Positions 1 to 11,745 of a stretch of 64,000 bases of DNA are shown here, piece after piece (position 1 is the stretch's first letter; each line of letters starts with the position of its first letter). The notes beneath the pieces were generated by a model. The model made no database searches and was not told where the DNA came from. It saw only the letters and a list, made by a program, of their open reading frames with translations. This stretch comes from Sesamum alatum (lineage: Eukaryota > Streptophyta > Magnoliopsida > Lamiales > Pedaliaceae): positions 15,004,001 through 15,068,000 of the forward strand of contig JACGWO010000003.1 in NCBI GenBank assembly GCA_034509735.1, read 5' to 3'. Made by a program: the position numbers and the translations under genes.

Positions 1-937
1 ATGTTTATTATTTTAGATATTTGATATCTAGTTTATAAATGCATGGGATGTATTCATATGCTTGACATGTTTAGTATTAGATATAATGTGGTTTTCTTGT
101 TGTTTATTTGATAAACAATAAGGATGATCACTAGCCTTTTGGCCTATGTAATGGTTTTAATTTATTGTTGGTAAGGCCTGCGTGCCTCTTTGTTTTATTT
201 CCTTCTTTCGTTTTTAGCCTTGGAATAATAAGGCTTGCTTCTCTCTATTAAATATACTCCCCCAAACTTTTTCCACTGAAAAAAAAAAATTGGGGTTTCT
301 TTTTAAGTTGTAATGAGAGTAGATTAGGTTTGTGAGGATTTATTTTATTAAATGTAAGCTTCCAAGGAGATGAAGGTCCGGTGGACGGAGCCCACACGTG
401 GAAGGTCAAGAAGAACAAATGAGGATTTTACAAGGTCCATTAGAATGATAATTGGATGTAAAAACTGTAATAAATAGGCCCTACCCTAGTTTGACCATTG
501 ATCCATTGCGGGCTCAGTGGATCACTTAGGAACGGGCTTGTGATCATCTTACAGCGGCGTGCTAGGCTTCTTTTGCATATGTTTAATGTTTAAATGCTTT
601 GATGTATGATGTGTTTGGAATGCATCTATTTACATTAAAATGTTTAAAACTTGAGCATGCAAAATACTAATAATGATGAGGTCTCAGTCTTAATAACACT
701 ATGAACTCTCAACTTGGATGGTCCAAGTAAATATTAGGCCCAAATGGATTAAAATCAAATGGTTTGATTATTCCAAAGCCTTCCATCCATAGCAATGTAG
801 TGAGGAAGCTAACTTTCATCCATTCCTGGTATCACGGAGTCGTGGCCGTTTGGAATGGAAGAAAGTTGCACTGTTGTTGTGAACGAATGGAATAACTCTA
901 TTTTCCTGTCTCATGAGTCGTGGGGGGAGATTGTTGA
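1..937 (+). mobile_element. 5' leader (untranslated internal region) of a B-like copia element, partial
   Basis: This is the non-coding stretch that lies between primer-binding site and gag in the retroelements of this window. It shares the landmarks of the complete leader at 41263-42642 in the same order: a pyrimidine-rich tract before GCCTTGGAATAATAAGG (about 215-235), a TGGGGTTTCT block (about 291), the stem-loop around CATTGCGGGCTCAGTGG (about 505), and the GAGTCGTGG motif near 838 and 916. No long open frame exists. It runs into the assembly gap, so gag cannot be seen. Family assignment rests on visual similarity only. Confidence 0.75.
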
Positions 938-1437
938 NNNNNNNNNNNNNNNNNNNNNNNNNNNNNNNNNNNNNNNNNNNNNNNNNNNNNNNNNNNNNNN
1001 NNNNNNNNNNNNNNNNNNNNNNNNNNNNNNNNNNNNNNNNNNNNNNNNNNNNNNNNNNNNNNNNNNNNNNNNNNNNNNNNNNNNNNNNNNNNNNNNNNNN
1101 NNNNNNNNNNNNNNNNNNNNNNNNNNNNNNNNNNNNNNNNNNNNNNNNNNNNNNNNNNNNNNNNNNNNNNNNNNNNNNNNNNNNNNNNNNNNNNNNNNNN
1201 NNNNNNNNNNNNNNNNNNNNNNNNNNNNNNNNNNNNNNNNNNNNNNNNNNNNNNNNNNNNNNNNNNNNNNNNNNNNNNNNNNNNNNNNNNNNNNNNNNNN
1301 NNNNNNNNNNNNNNNNNNNNNNNNNNNNNNNNNNNNNNNNNNNNNNNNNNNNNNNNNNNNNNNNNNNNNNNNNNNNNNNNNNNNNNNNNNNNNNNNNNNN
1401 NNNNNNNNNNNNNNNNNNNNNNNNNNNNNNNNNNNNN
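938..1437. other. Assembly gap of 500 N
   Basis: Exactly 500 undetermined bases, the usual size of a placeholder of unknown real length. On the left is a plus-strand retroelement leader and on the right a minus-strand A-LTR, so the true join and the missing 3' part of the minus-strand B element lie here. Open frames drawn across the N run have no meaning. Confidence 0.99.
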
Positions 1438-1558
1438 ACATCTTACAGAATGATCACCCTCTCGCCAGATCCAAGATACAGCCGTCCTGTGCACGCGACT
1501 GTCATGATTCCTCAAGTCTGAGGATTACTTCCCGTACTATCAAAACCGGGGAAATCCA
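1438..1558 (-). repeat. A-family LTR, inner fragment left of a solo-LTR insertion
   Basis: Reverse-complement A-LTR sequence (CATCTTACAGAATGATCACC followed by the CAAGTCTGAGGATTACT block), matching 10153-10265 and 27211-27320. It is cut on the left by the gap and on the right by the B solo LTR at 1559. The same LTR resumes at 3541. The last five bases, ATCCA, are the left copy of the target duplication. Confidence 0.88.
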
Positions 1559-3540
1559 TGTTAGAATAGGTGACCATGTAAGCCAATTTTGGCAAGATTA
1601 TGTAACCTATGTCTAGACAATTTCAGGTGTTTGATAAAACATTTATGAATAAAGAAGTGAAGATTCATTTGGCCAACACTTTGTTTACGTTAACTGCTAT
1701 TACATATGTGTTCACTACGCAAACAAAGCCCACGGACTGAGAATCGATTTCGGAGACTGGGACTACGCTTGGAGGTAGGTCCATGAAATCAGTCTTACCG
1801 AATCAGTCCGAAAATCTCCAAGTCAAGGAATCTCGAAAATGGGTATCGGGATTCCCTTTGAGACTTGCACTAAGCATCTACTGTCGTATTTCATCGACGG
1901 GTGACGAAGGTCGTCTAAGCAATGTTAGTGGGTCAGCACGCTAGGAAGCAAATGACTGAGGTGACTCGCAGGAACCGTCTTACGGAGGACCTTGAGTATG
2001 GTTAGCAAGGTATGACGTGAGTTCCCGGTTCCAACGGTACGGGTCAAGGGGTTTGACTTGAGGAACTGCTGAGTTTACCTGTACATCAGGTCTGTATCTT
2101 AGATATGGTGAGAGATTGCCAAAATACTCTTGATTAGTCATAAGCCATGTCTAGTGCAGCTCGGGTGTACTGAGTGACAGTAGTTTCCAAGAAAGAATCT
2201 GTCTCCTGTCAAAAGGCATTAACAGTTTGAGTCTCATGTATGCTCTGTGTCTTGTACCTAAAATCTGTGGCCACAGTAACTGAACAGAAGGGAAGGTTTC
2301 CCTTGCGGCGTTTAGTAAGGACAGACCGACACTTAGGTCCAAAATGGGTACCTGCATTTTCCGTGCCCTAGACTCTAAGTGATGAGACCTGAAGACAGAA
2401 GGACAAGTGCACTGTTAGAGCCTAAATGTTCATCCCCGATTATTTCACCTAGTCTCTGGTGCCATGGACCGTTGCTAGATGGCCACCCATGATAACGGAC
2501 GGATTCTAGGAATCCGACCAAGTCTAGCTGAAAGGTGAACCTAAAGAGTCACACACTATCCACACACACTTAGTATTTAATTTGGAATTAAATATTGGAG
2601 TAAAGGAATGATTAAATTGGATTTAATCGGTCCTATATTTTTCTTGGAGAAAATAATTCCTTCTATTTGATAAAGGAAATTAAATTAATAAATTGGATTT
2701 ATTAAGGGAATTAATTTAATGGGCCTAGAATAAATACTAATATTTATTTATTATATTTATTTGGCCTTTTGGAATATTTAATAGGATTTAAATATTCCAT
2801 TAAATTATATCAATGGTTGAGATTTAATGGCAGAGATCAAAGGCTAGGATTGAATTTGACAAGGTCAAATTCTACTTTGACTAGGTCAAAATCCTAGTCA
2901 AATTAAGCTTCTAAAGAGGTGGAGTTTAAAGAGGATTAAACTCTTCCTCTATATAAACCCCTAGCCTTGCACCTTTGAAGGATGATGAAATTTCAACACA
3001 CACACACAACACACACTCATTTTCGGCTCTCTCTCCCTCTCTCTCGTCCGCCCTCTCTCTCCACTCTATCCAAGAAATTCTTTTCTAGTTCTCTTGTTCT
3101 TGAACATTAGAACTTAGATGAATCAATACCGTTAATTCATAACGTGTTGTTGATTCATCCACTCCAAAATTTACACTTGTTTCGTTGCTAGCACGACGTA
3201 CAAGATACATGGGTGGATCGTGTGTCACGATTTGGAGGGTCTCAAGAACGAGATCTCGGTACAAAACGGGGAAACAACGCGTGTAGCTGTTGAAGACGAA
3301 AACGACAACGGGTAGGTCTCGTTTAATATTTTCTTCCTCTTTAATTTTCTACCCTATGGCCTCCATGATCATTTACATGTTGTTTACTCATGAGATACAC
3401 CGAACACCCGGGAATCTCAAGGGTACACCCCTTGAGCGTCTTCTTTAATTTGATTAAAGCACGCTTTAATTTTTGTATTTTATTTTATATCGCGCTTCCG
3501 CATTCGCGCAATTTCCCGGGACGATCCACATATTCTTTCA
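1559..3540 (+). repeat. Solo B-family LTR with perfect target-site duplication
   Basis: A complete 1982-bp LTR from TGTTAGAATAGGTGACCATG to GACGATCCACATATTCTTTCA, with no internal retroelement sequence. It is flanked by ATCCA at 1554-1558 and 3541-3545, and the interrupted A-LTR is continuous once it is removed. It carries a TATATAAA box at 2950-2957 followed by CA- and CT-rich tracts, the U3 hairpin at 2500-2516 and the U5 hairpin at 3416-3436. The structure indicates a B insertion followed by LTR-LTR recombination that removed the interior. It is not simply a truncated end, because both termini and both duplications are exact. Confidence 0.95.
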
Positions 3541-4015
3541 ATCCAATCATACCGACCAAGCCTCCAAGGCTTCCATATGATGATCCCCTCGAGTTAGTCC
3601 AGTCGGCTCGACCCCAGTCGACCAACCATCAAGATCGTGCAGGCGTCCGACGCCTGTCGCCGATGAAACACGGCACTCATCCAATGAACACGACTCTTGA
3701 CGCAAGTCTCAATAGGACTCTCGATGCCCTGTCTCGATGTCCTAGACTTAGTTTCACACCCAACTCTTAATCAGTTGGTTTCATGACCACCATCCAATGC
3801 ATGGCCCAACTGCAGGAGTTGTTATCCATGGTCTGTGGGCTTTGTTGCGATATAAGTTAAACATTTAACAGATGTAAGATGAGCGCAACAAAGAAGGTAC
3901 CATTGGTGACGAACACTCATCTTATTCATCACAGAATAATATTACATCTACATTAAGTTGTCGAATAGGTTACAAATTGCCAAACCCATTGGCTTTCTGG
4001 TCACCTATTCCAACA
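3541..4015 (-). repeat. A-family LTR, 5'-terminal part, right of the solo-LTR insertion
   Basis: Continuation of the A-LTR at 1438-1558. It contains the CATGACCACCATCCAATGC and TGTTGCGATATAAGTTAAAC blocks common to all A-LTRs and ends GGTCACCTATTCCAACA, the reverse complement of the LTR start with one base change. Immediately beyond, at 4016, the sequence is copia RT, so this LTR sits inside the pol region of the minus-strand B element. The partner target duplication (expected GTTTG) would lie left of the gap. Confidence 0.92.
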
Positions 4016-4620
4016 GTTTGAGGCCATAGATAGACTTCTGGAGACGACAGATTTTCTGCTCTTCTCCGGCGACCGTGAATCCTTCATGTTGACCCATGTA
4101 GATCTCTTCCTCAACGAAACCGTTGAGAAAAGCCGTTTTTCACGTTCATCTGCCATATTTCATAATCATACCATGCTGCTTTAGCCAACAGGATTCAAAT
4201 GAACTTAGCAATGGCTACCGGCAAATAGGTATCCTCAAAGTCGACCCCGGGTCATTGAGTGTAGTCTTTTGCCACTAGCCTAGCTTTGAAGGTTGTAACT
4301 TCTCCATCAATGCAAAGTTTGCGCTTATAGACCCATTGACACCCGACTGGTTTAATGCCCTTGGGTGGGTCTACAAGTGTCCAGGCTTGATTCTCACTCA
4401 TGGAGTCCATTTCGATTTTCATGGCCTCAAGCCATTTTCCCAAGTCGATGTCAGACATCGCGTCCCCGTAAGTCTTGGGATCCTTATCCAATTGATTGGT
4501 CACGGTTAGAAAGCCATACCTCACGGGAGGGCGAGGCACTCTAGCTGACCTACGGAGGATGGGAACATCAGTGGCGACTGTGGGCACAGACAATACAGGA
4601 GCTAGCGGTTTAGGTACTGG
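4016..4620 (-). pseudogene. Reverse transcriptase fragment of the minus-strand B element (decayed)
   Basis: The complement encodes pieces of the copia RT: a QKSIYGLK-like stretch next to the LTR, a KTAF...NG-type stretch, and an open run at 4252-4593 ending in TTFKARLVAKDYTQ that starts RT after the EMDSMSENQ segment. Frameshifts separate the blocks, and the catalytic YVDD part and RNase H are missing because an A-LTR lies at 4015. Compared with the B copy at 45200-45620 the order is the same. It cannot make an active enzyme. Confidence is high for family and low for exact edges. Confidence 0.9.
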
Positions 4621-5689
4621 GGTTGGCTCTTCCTGAGGTTTTTCGACATGCCTGGCATGCTGAACTTCTCGAGGTTGCTAAACCTGTTGCGTATTTATCC
4701 TGAAACCTCTAGGTGAGGTATCCGCAGCTACTTGAATCGATGACTGATTTGTCTCACTTGACTCCTCAAGGATCAGTTCATCATGTTCGACACCTTCTGG
4801 AAAACTTTGTTCCAAGAATACTGCATTCCTTAAAACGAACACCTTTTGTTCCAATGGGTCATAGAAATAATAACCTACAGTTTCTTTAGGGTATCCAACG
4901 AACCTGCACAAACTAGACTTTGATTCTAGCTTGTCTCCTACTAGCTTCTTGACGTATGCAGGGCTACCCCACACTTTCAAGTAGTTGTAGGATGCAAGCT
5001 TGCCGTGCCATATCTCATATGGTGTTTGCGGTCACTGCACTGGTCGGCGTTAAGTTCAACAACTTGGCTGTGGTTTCCAATGCGTAGCCCCAAAAAGACA
5101 AGGGCAACTTGGTAAAACTCATCATAGATCGGACCATGTCTAAACAAGGTTCAATTCCTCCTTTCAGAGACCCCATTTAACTGTGGTGTCCCAGGAGGTG
5201 TCCATTCAGAGATTATACCGCTTTCTTTGAGATAATTAAGGAACTTGGTACTAAGGTATTCTCCGTCTCGGTCTGACCGTTAGGACTTTAATTTTTGCAG
5301 CCGGTTTGATTCTCGACTTCAAGTCTGAATTCTTTAAATCTCTCAAGATCTTCAGACTTGTACCTCATCAGGTAAACATAACCATACCGTTAATGATCAT
5401 CGGTGAAGGTTATGAAGTAGGAGAATCCACCTCGGGCCTGCGTCCTTAGTAGTCCACATACGTCTGTATGGACCAAAACCAACAGACCTGTGGCAAGCCT
5501 ACTTTATCCTACAAAGGGCTTCTTGGTCGTTTTTCCTCTAAGACAGGATTCACAAGTTGGTAGATTACTCAAGTCCCCAACCTCTAGGTTCTTTGAGTCT
5601 ACCAATTTCTTCATCCTATCTTGGGAGATATGACCTAGCCTTGCATGCCACAGCTGTGTGTTCCCGTCATTATCTATTTTACGTTTGTG
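4621..5689 (-). pseudogene. Integrase remnant of the minus-strand B element
   Basis: The complement carries the integrase C-terminal block and the following linker in one open run at 4678-4980 (KVWGSPAYVKKLVGDK, then SLCRFVGYPKETVGYYFYDP). The catalytic core lies in several frames between about 4980 and 5640: a GTPQLNG-like block near 5180, the RSDR-like block near 5270, the HSRYGYVYLMRYKSE-like block near 5370, and the zinc-binding segment towards 5600. At least three frameshifts or stops interrupt it. Integrase would insert the element's cDNA; this copy is dead. The protease block follows at 5690. Confidence 0.88.
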
Positions 5690-6091
5690 CTAAGTGTTTA
5701 GAATGAAATTCGTTTGTTGTAAGACATAGAGACCGTTATTAAGCGTACCAAGCAGATGAGTAATTCCACCCTTCATCAAATAAAAGCAATTTTTATTGAT
5801 CGTAAACTCATAACCACTATTGTCTAACAATGGAATGGAAATGATGTTTCTAATCAAGCTAGGTACGTAATAAACCTGCTCTAATTCTATACTATGATCA
5901 CTAACTACTATGGTGGCAGATCCTATTGCTTCTGCCGAGATGGCCTTGCCATTTCCAAGCTTTAGGACCATTTCACCGCTACTCAACCTTCTGCTTCTTT
6001 TCAACACCTGCAAATCGTTACAAATGTGAGCTCCACAGCCGGTATCTAATACCCAAGAGGCAGCGTTAGTAACCATATTGACCTCAATCAC
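5690..6091 (-). pseudogene. Aspartic protease and GAG-pre-integrase segment of the minus-strand B element
   Basis: An open stretch of 133 codons that keeps the retroviral-type protease signature DTGCGAHIC (about residue 17) and the GAG-pre-integrase region ending NGLYVLQQTNF. In the family this protease cleaves the gag-pol polyprotein inside virus-like particles. The catalytic triplet is intact, but the reading frame is closed on both sides, so the piece is not an independent gene. It corresponds to 43520-43920 of the B element. Confidence 0.9.
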
Positions 6092-6963
6092 AAAAATACC
6101 TTGCTTGGAGAAGAGTTTGGGGCAATCCTTCTTCTAATGCCCTTTTCTCACGCAATGAATACATATGTCATTTACCCTCCACTGTTGCTTTGAGTCAACC
6201 TTCCTTTTTCCCTTTGCCTTTCCCCACCTTGGTAATGGAAAACTCTTAGTGTTGGTAGCAGCTTTGATGGGTTTTCCCTTTCCCTTCTTCCTTTTCGAAC
6301 ATTTTGGCACCCTTGCCTTTCGTCTTGGAAGTCGAAGCCTCTCCAAACATCACTGATGGCACAGACTTTTTGGTCGTTGCCTCGTATTACACCAACATAT
6401 TAATTAACTCATGGATACCTTTCTCAAGAGTACTCATGTTGTAGTTAACAATGAATTGGTCGAAGGAGGGTGGGAGTGATTGAAGGATCACATTAATATA
6501 CGTCTCGTTATCGAGCCCTGCTTTGAGGTCTTCGAGCTTTTCCACCAAGGTAAGCATCTTGACCCTATGCTCTTGTACAGAGGACCCTTCGGTCATTTTT
6601 AGTTCCAAAGAACGCCTTTGTCGTGATATACCTAGTATGTCGGTCTAGGACCGCATAGCAATCCTTCAGCCGAGCCATAATGGAAGGGACATCGTCTAGC
6701 CTCCCATACTGCTTTTGAATTTTATTCGTCATAGAGGCAAGTATGATGCTATGGACTTTCCGGTTATCCTTATGCCAAGTCTCGAACGTCTCACATTCCT
6801 CTGGCGTGGATCCTTCCGGCAAGGTCCTAGGAAGCGGCTCGTCCATGACATAGCTTTGGTTCTCGTAATCAAGGACTATCCTCAGATTGCGGAACCAGTA
6901 ATTGTAATTGGTTCCATTAAACTTGTTTGTCTCAAGTATGGTTGATAATGGGTTCTTAGACAT
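6092..6963 (-). pseudogene. gag of the minus-strand B element (capsid and zinc knuckle, broken)
   Basis: Start codon at 6961-6963, with the same opening as the B gag at 42643 (MSKNPLSTILETNKFNG). The capsid region reads to about 6565. A frameshift then leads to a second run from about 6608 to 6387, and the lysine-rich region with CIHCVRKGH follows at 6134-6346. The Trp codon after GH has become TAG, so the nucleocapsid CCHC motif is cut before its last Cys. Gag would package element RNA in cytoplasmic particles. Translation from this copy would stop early. Confidence 0.9.
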
Positions 6964-8515
6964 TTTTTAAATCTACATTTAAAGAAGAATAAACTTGAAA
7001 GTTTTAATAAAATTAAACGCTTGGAATTTTAGTCATTTAATACTCCCACTATTTATACGAAAACATGACACTCCAAATGTTGTTTTCGAGAAACTCCTTT
7101 CGTAGCGGGCTCGGGATCCACAGCGATCTGCCCCATACCCCACTTTTACGATTTGCATGTGAAATAACCTGTGGGAGGTATTCCATACCATTCTCGTTCC
7201 ACGAGATTTCCAAGATAACTTCCTCACCCTTTTACGTGATCCCGAAGACTCCAAGCGAATCACGTTATTCGGACGTTAGACCCGACCCAATCAACCGATT
7301 CATAGACTCACTGCTACCTCCACGACTTGTGAGACAGGTAACAGCAGTCTACTCCCCGTTCATGACAAAGTGCAGCTTCTTTTAAGTACGATAGTCGTGC
7401 CACGACTTGTGAGACCACGCAATCGACTGAAACTAGTTTCCTCACTTTGCCATGGATGGAAGGCATGGATGAACTCCTAGAGTCCAAGTCCATTTATGAA
7501 GGGTCTAATATTCAACTTGGTCTAACCAAGTGAGAGTTCTAATGACTCAGATCCCATACATACATACATAATGCATTATAAAGGTTTGCATGCCATAGCT
7601 ATAATACAATAAATAAAATCATTCATTCACCATAAGAGCCACATGCAAAATTAAAGCCTAACATGTCCATGTTGGATGATCACAAGCCCGAGTCTTATGC
7701 GACCCCACTGAGCCCCCAGTGGATTTATGGCCAATCTAAGGTTGGTCCTACACTATTACATTTAATAATAGCAACCAACAATACACTGATGGGCCTTGGT
7801 CTTTTTCTCCTTTGGGTCTCCATGGAACACCTTGGATTCCTTATTCTGGGCTCTCCTTCTGGTCCATCCTTCATCTCCACCATAAAAATAAAGTACAACC
7901 TCACCACTATACTACTCTCATTACAAATTTAAAAAGAAACCCCACCAAAAATGCAGGGGGGAGTACAATTGGAGGGAGATAGAATGCCTTATTATTCCAA
8001 GGCAACTAGAAGAGAGGAGGAGAAAATAAAATAGGCACACAGGCCCAACATAAATTTAAACCATACATCCGGTCTAGGGCTTGTGATCATCCGTTCTCAA
8101 TCAACGCACATAATTTCATGATATACAATCATATAAATACATGTACATAATCTAAGATATCCAATCACATCATCCACAAAAGAATTAAGAGAACTAACCA
8201 GTTATACTGTAAACTTGGTGTAATATTGGCAATCCCTTTTCTTGTTAGGAAAATCTTTCCTCTTCATTTGAAAGTAGTTGAATTTCGAGATTCTAAACCA
8301 AACAAAATAAAACGACTTTCCAAATAACGTCTTCAAGAAAATATGTCAAAAATAAATAAAACAATTTTCAGAAAATATTCCAAAATTAAAGAAGCAAGAA
8401 AAATCGTCGGAACGGCCAAGGGGCCGCCGCCTGCCAAGGCAGGCGGCTGGCAGGCCTTGCCCGCAGCCTGCGTGCATAGGATGCTCCTGGCCGGGCGCAC
8501 GCGCGTAGGCCTCTG
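6964..8515 (-). mobile_element. Leader of the minus-strand B element, gag-proximal part
   Basis: Non-coding sequence upstream of gag on the minus strand. It has a TATTTATA (TATAAATA on the element strand) at 7050-7057, both copies of the CACGACTTGTGAGAC motif (7324-7356 and 7397-7412), the CCACTGAGCCCCCAGTGG stem at about 7706-7723, a pyrimidine tract and the CTTGGAATAATAAGG block. It ends in a very GC-rich tract (8408-8515). The leader continues at 15045 after removal of the A element that splits it. Confidence 0.88.
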
Positions 8516-10756
8516 TGGAAGGACAAGCGGATCCGCCCGGGAGCGCAGCGGAAGCGAGAAAAGCGTGAAGATGCGTAAATTTTAAAAGCAAATTCAAAAT
8601 ACGCGAATCCCAAGGGGTGTACCCTTGGGTGCTCAACCGGGCGTTCGATGTAGGATGTGTAAATATTAAAACATATATATTTAAACACATAGGGCATAGA
8701 GATACAAATGAAATCAATCAAAGCGTAATAAACCGTTACCTTTGATTGTTTAGCGTATGCTCCCGGCTACTAGTGTTGTTCCTTCTCCGGAATGCTCACG
8801 AAATCCAAACGTATGGATTCTCCAAAGGTGATCCACACCATACCGGAAGAAACACATGTTCTTCTTGCTAGAAAAGAACGGGTTTAGGAAGGAATCGGTT
8901 TTAAGAGAAGAACACTATGAATTAGTGTTCTCTTAAACTTACTTTGTTCTTCTTCTTGATTCAAAATTAAGTGAAGAACACAAGTGTAAGAGAGGGAGGG
9001 GAGCACGAAATTTTGAGAGAGAGGAGAGGATTTTTGTCTTCTCTTTTTCCTAGAAAAAGATGAATAATGAATCACTTATGCTTGGTGTTGTATATTCTAA
9101 TATATATACATAATTAATGTGATTATTGGAATGTGTCTAGCTTCATCCAAGGATGTCTAAATTCATTCCAATCAATCACCATCAATTCTTCAATCAAGCC
9201 TACCAAAATTTATGGTATGATCAAATCATACTAAAAGGGAAGAGCTTGATTGGAGTTGATTTGTCTCTTTCCAAAAGAGATAAGTCAACATACCACCTAG
9301 CATGAAACATGGCAGATTTTGCTTCCTCCAAGGGAGCATGTCGGCCATGTTTAATTAAGGAAAGAAGTCCAACTTCTTCCCATTCCAAATTAGGAATTAT
9401 TTCTCCTCTCGGGTATAATTTAACGGACCGGGTTTTTATCGTAATCCAATTACGACGAACCCAATATTAAATCCAATTTAATGTCCACTTAAATTATTCC
9501 CGTTGATCTTTTAATCCAATTAAAAGATCCAACATCTCAACATCTCAACTTTCCATATTTAATCGAAAATCCAATTTACCGATTAAATGAAAAGCCCGAT
9601 ACAATATCGGCCCGTCCATCCAATGGACTTTCCCTTAAGTAATCCAATTACTTATTTTATCCTTCGAGATTGACTCCAAGTCGATCTCTCAACCTCCTCG
9701 GTGATTTGTGTGTGACCTTTAGGTTCACCCTGAGCAAGACTTGGGCCCGTGTCCCACAAGGGTCCGTTACCATGGGTGGCCGTCTAGCAACGGTCCATGG
9801 CACTTAGAGACTAGGTGAATTGGCGTGAACATTTAGGCGCCGATTCCGTACGGGTACGATCCTTCCGTCTACCGTCTCCCTGCCTTAGTCTAGGGTATGG
9901 AATTAGGCGTCGGTTCCCATCCTTGACTAGGCATCTATGCTTAATACTCGAGACTACGTATGCTTCATTGCATCGACACTGGAAACCATTCCCTGTTCGA
10001 CCAACCACTGTGGCCACAGCTTCAAACAGCATGTACGTGTCTCCGAGTGCATAGGAGATATCTCTGTCATATACTGACAGGGACGGATCCTCTTCTTGGA
10101 ATCCACCGTCCTCGCTACACATTCCGACTGCACTGGACAAGGCTCATAATGATCATCTTACAGAATGATCACCTCTCGCCAGATCCAAGATACAGCCGTC
10201 CTGTGCACGTGACTGCCATGATTCCTCAAGTCTGAGGATTACTCCCGTACTATCAGAACCGGGGAATCCAATCATACCGATCAAAGCCTCCAAGGCTTCC
10301 ATATGATGATCCCCGCGAGTCAGTCCAGTCGGCTCGACCCAGTCGACCAACCCATCAAGATCGTGTAGGCGTCCCACGCCTGTCGCCGATGAAACACGGG
10401 CACTCATCCAAGGAACACGACTCTTGACGCAAGTCTCAATAGGACTCTCGATGCCCTGTCTCGAGGGTCCTCGACTTGGAACATTTCAGAACCAACTCTT
10501 AATCAGTTGGTTTCATGACCACCATCCAATGCGTGGCCCAACTGCACGAGTTGTTATCCATGGTCTGTGGGCTTTTGTTGCGATATAAGTTAAAAACACC
10601 GGTTTAACAAATGTAAGATGAGCGCAACAAAGAAGGTACCATTGGTGATGAACACTCATTCTTATTCATCACATAATAATATTACATTCACATCAAGTTG
10701 TCGGATAGGTTACAAATTGCCAAAACCTATTGGCTTTCTGGTCACCTATTCCAACA
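8516..10756 (-). repeat. 3' LTR (A family) of the deleted A element
   Basis: This 2241-bp LTR runs from TGGAAGGACAAGCGGATCCG (one extra G against other copies) to CACCTATTCCAACA. It includes the U5 hairpin at 8609-8629, a TATATATAC region near 9107, the U3 block CCATGGGTGGCCGTCTAGC near 9770, and the strongly conserved GATCATCTTACAGAATGATC inverted repeat near 10149. The polypurine tract of the element is directly to its right. Confidence 0.93.
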
Positions 10757-10772
10757 ATCTCCCACTTGACCT
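10757..10772 (-). promoter_or_regulatory. Polypurine tract of the deleted A element
   Basis: Reads AGGTCAAGTGGGAGAT on the element strand and abuts the 3' LTR. It is identical to the tracts at 41134-41149 and 46698-46713. In LTR elements this purine run resists RNase H and primes plus-strand DNA. Confidence 0.9.
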
Positions 10773-11745
10773 AAAGCCAATCACCCATTGACCTCGAACC
10801 TCTTATTCAGATGGTGAGTATGGGCAACTTGCGACATGGGCTTTAGCAAGTGGATCTGCTATGTTTTCTGCGGAGGTGACTCGGTCCAACCGAACGTCAC
10901 TCCTGCTATCCATCTCTCTAAGTAGATGGTAGCGTCTAAAGAATATGCTTGGATCGTGATGAGATCTCGGTTCCTTTGCTAGCGCTATCGCCCCGTTGTT
11001 ATCATAAAAGATAATTACAGGCTAAGCAATGCTAGGTACTACATCCAACCCTTGGATGTAGCTCATCAACCAAACCACTCCTTAGCAGCTTCCAAAGCCG
11101 TTATGTATTCAAAACTCTATGGTGGAGTCCGCCGTGGTAGCTTGCTTGGAACCCTTCCAAGTAACCACGCCACCATTTAGTCTAAATACAAAACCATACT
11201 GAGACTTGGCATCATCGTCATCCGACTGGAAGCTAGCGTCGCTATAGCCTTCCAGTATCAACTCTCTACCGCCGTAGATCAAAGAACATGTCCTTAGTCC
11301 TTTTTTTCAGGTACTTCAGGATAGTCTTCACTGCACTCCAGTGATATCGGCTAGTTACACTCAAAGCGAAAGCCACATCAGGTCTAGTGCACTGAACAGC
11401 ATACTGTATGCTGCCTACGGCTGAAGCATAGGGGATGTCCAACATCCTTTTAAGCTCCTCATCAGTCTTAGGAGACTGCTTCTTGGATATCTTAATTCCA
11501 TGCCTCATAGGAAGGAATCCTCGTTTTGAGTTCTCCATCTTGAATCTCTTCAAGACTTTCTCAATGTACGAGGACTGGGCCATTCCTAACATCCTTCTAG
11601 ACCTATCCCTGTAGATCTTGATGCCAAGGATGTAGGATGCCTCGCCCATATCCTTCATGGAGAATTGCATTGACAGCCAAGCTTTAGTGGTACCCAACAT
11701 CTTAGCATCATTCCCAATGAGCAAGATGTCATCCACGTAAAGCAC
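10773..11745 (-). pseudogene. RNase H and RT C-terminal part of the deleted A element
   Basis: The complement encodes the RNase H end (SKHILRR-type block near 10950, with a DNN-type catalytic segment near 11000). An open run of 159 codons at 11266-11745 begins with the RT active site YVDDILLIGND and includes KRGFLPMRHGIK. Just after the SRY residues, 21 bases found in other A copies (encoding the SCAGEAHW start) are missing, leaving SRYHWSAV. A frameshift follows near KYLKKRTKD. The order matches 28159-28660. Non-functional. Confidence 0.88.

Noticed and set aside
855..1616. Long open frames spanning the first N run (and likewise 20355-21002)
   Set aside because: Most of their length is undetermined sequence; the ends are leader or LTR.
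2151..2357. Antisense frame of about 60-68 codons in B-LTRs (also 24777-24959)
   Set aside because: Antisense to the element, differing in frame-changing ways between copies, with no start context or domain.
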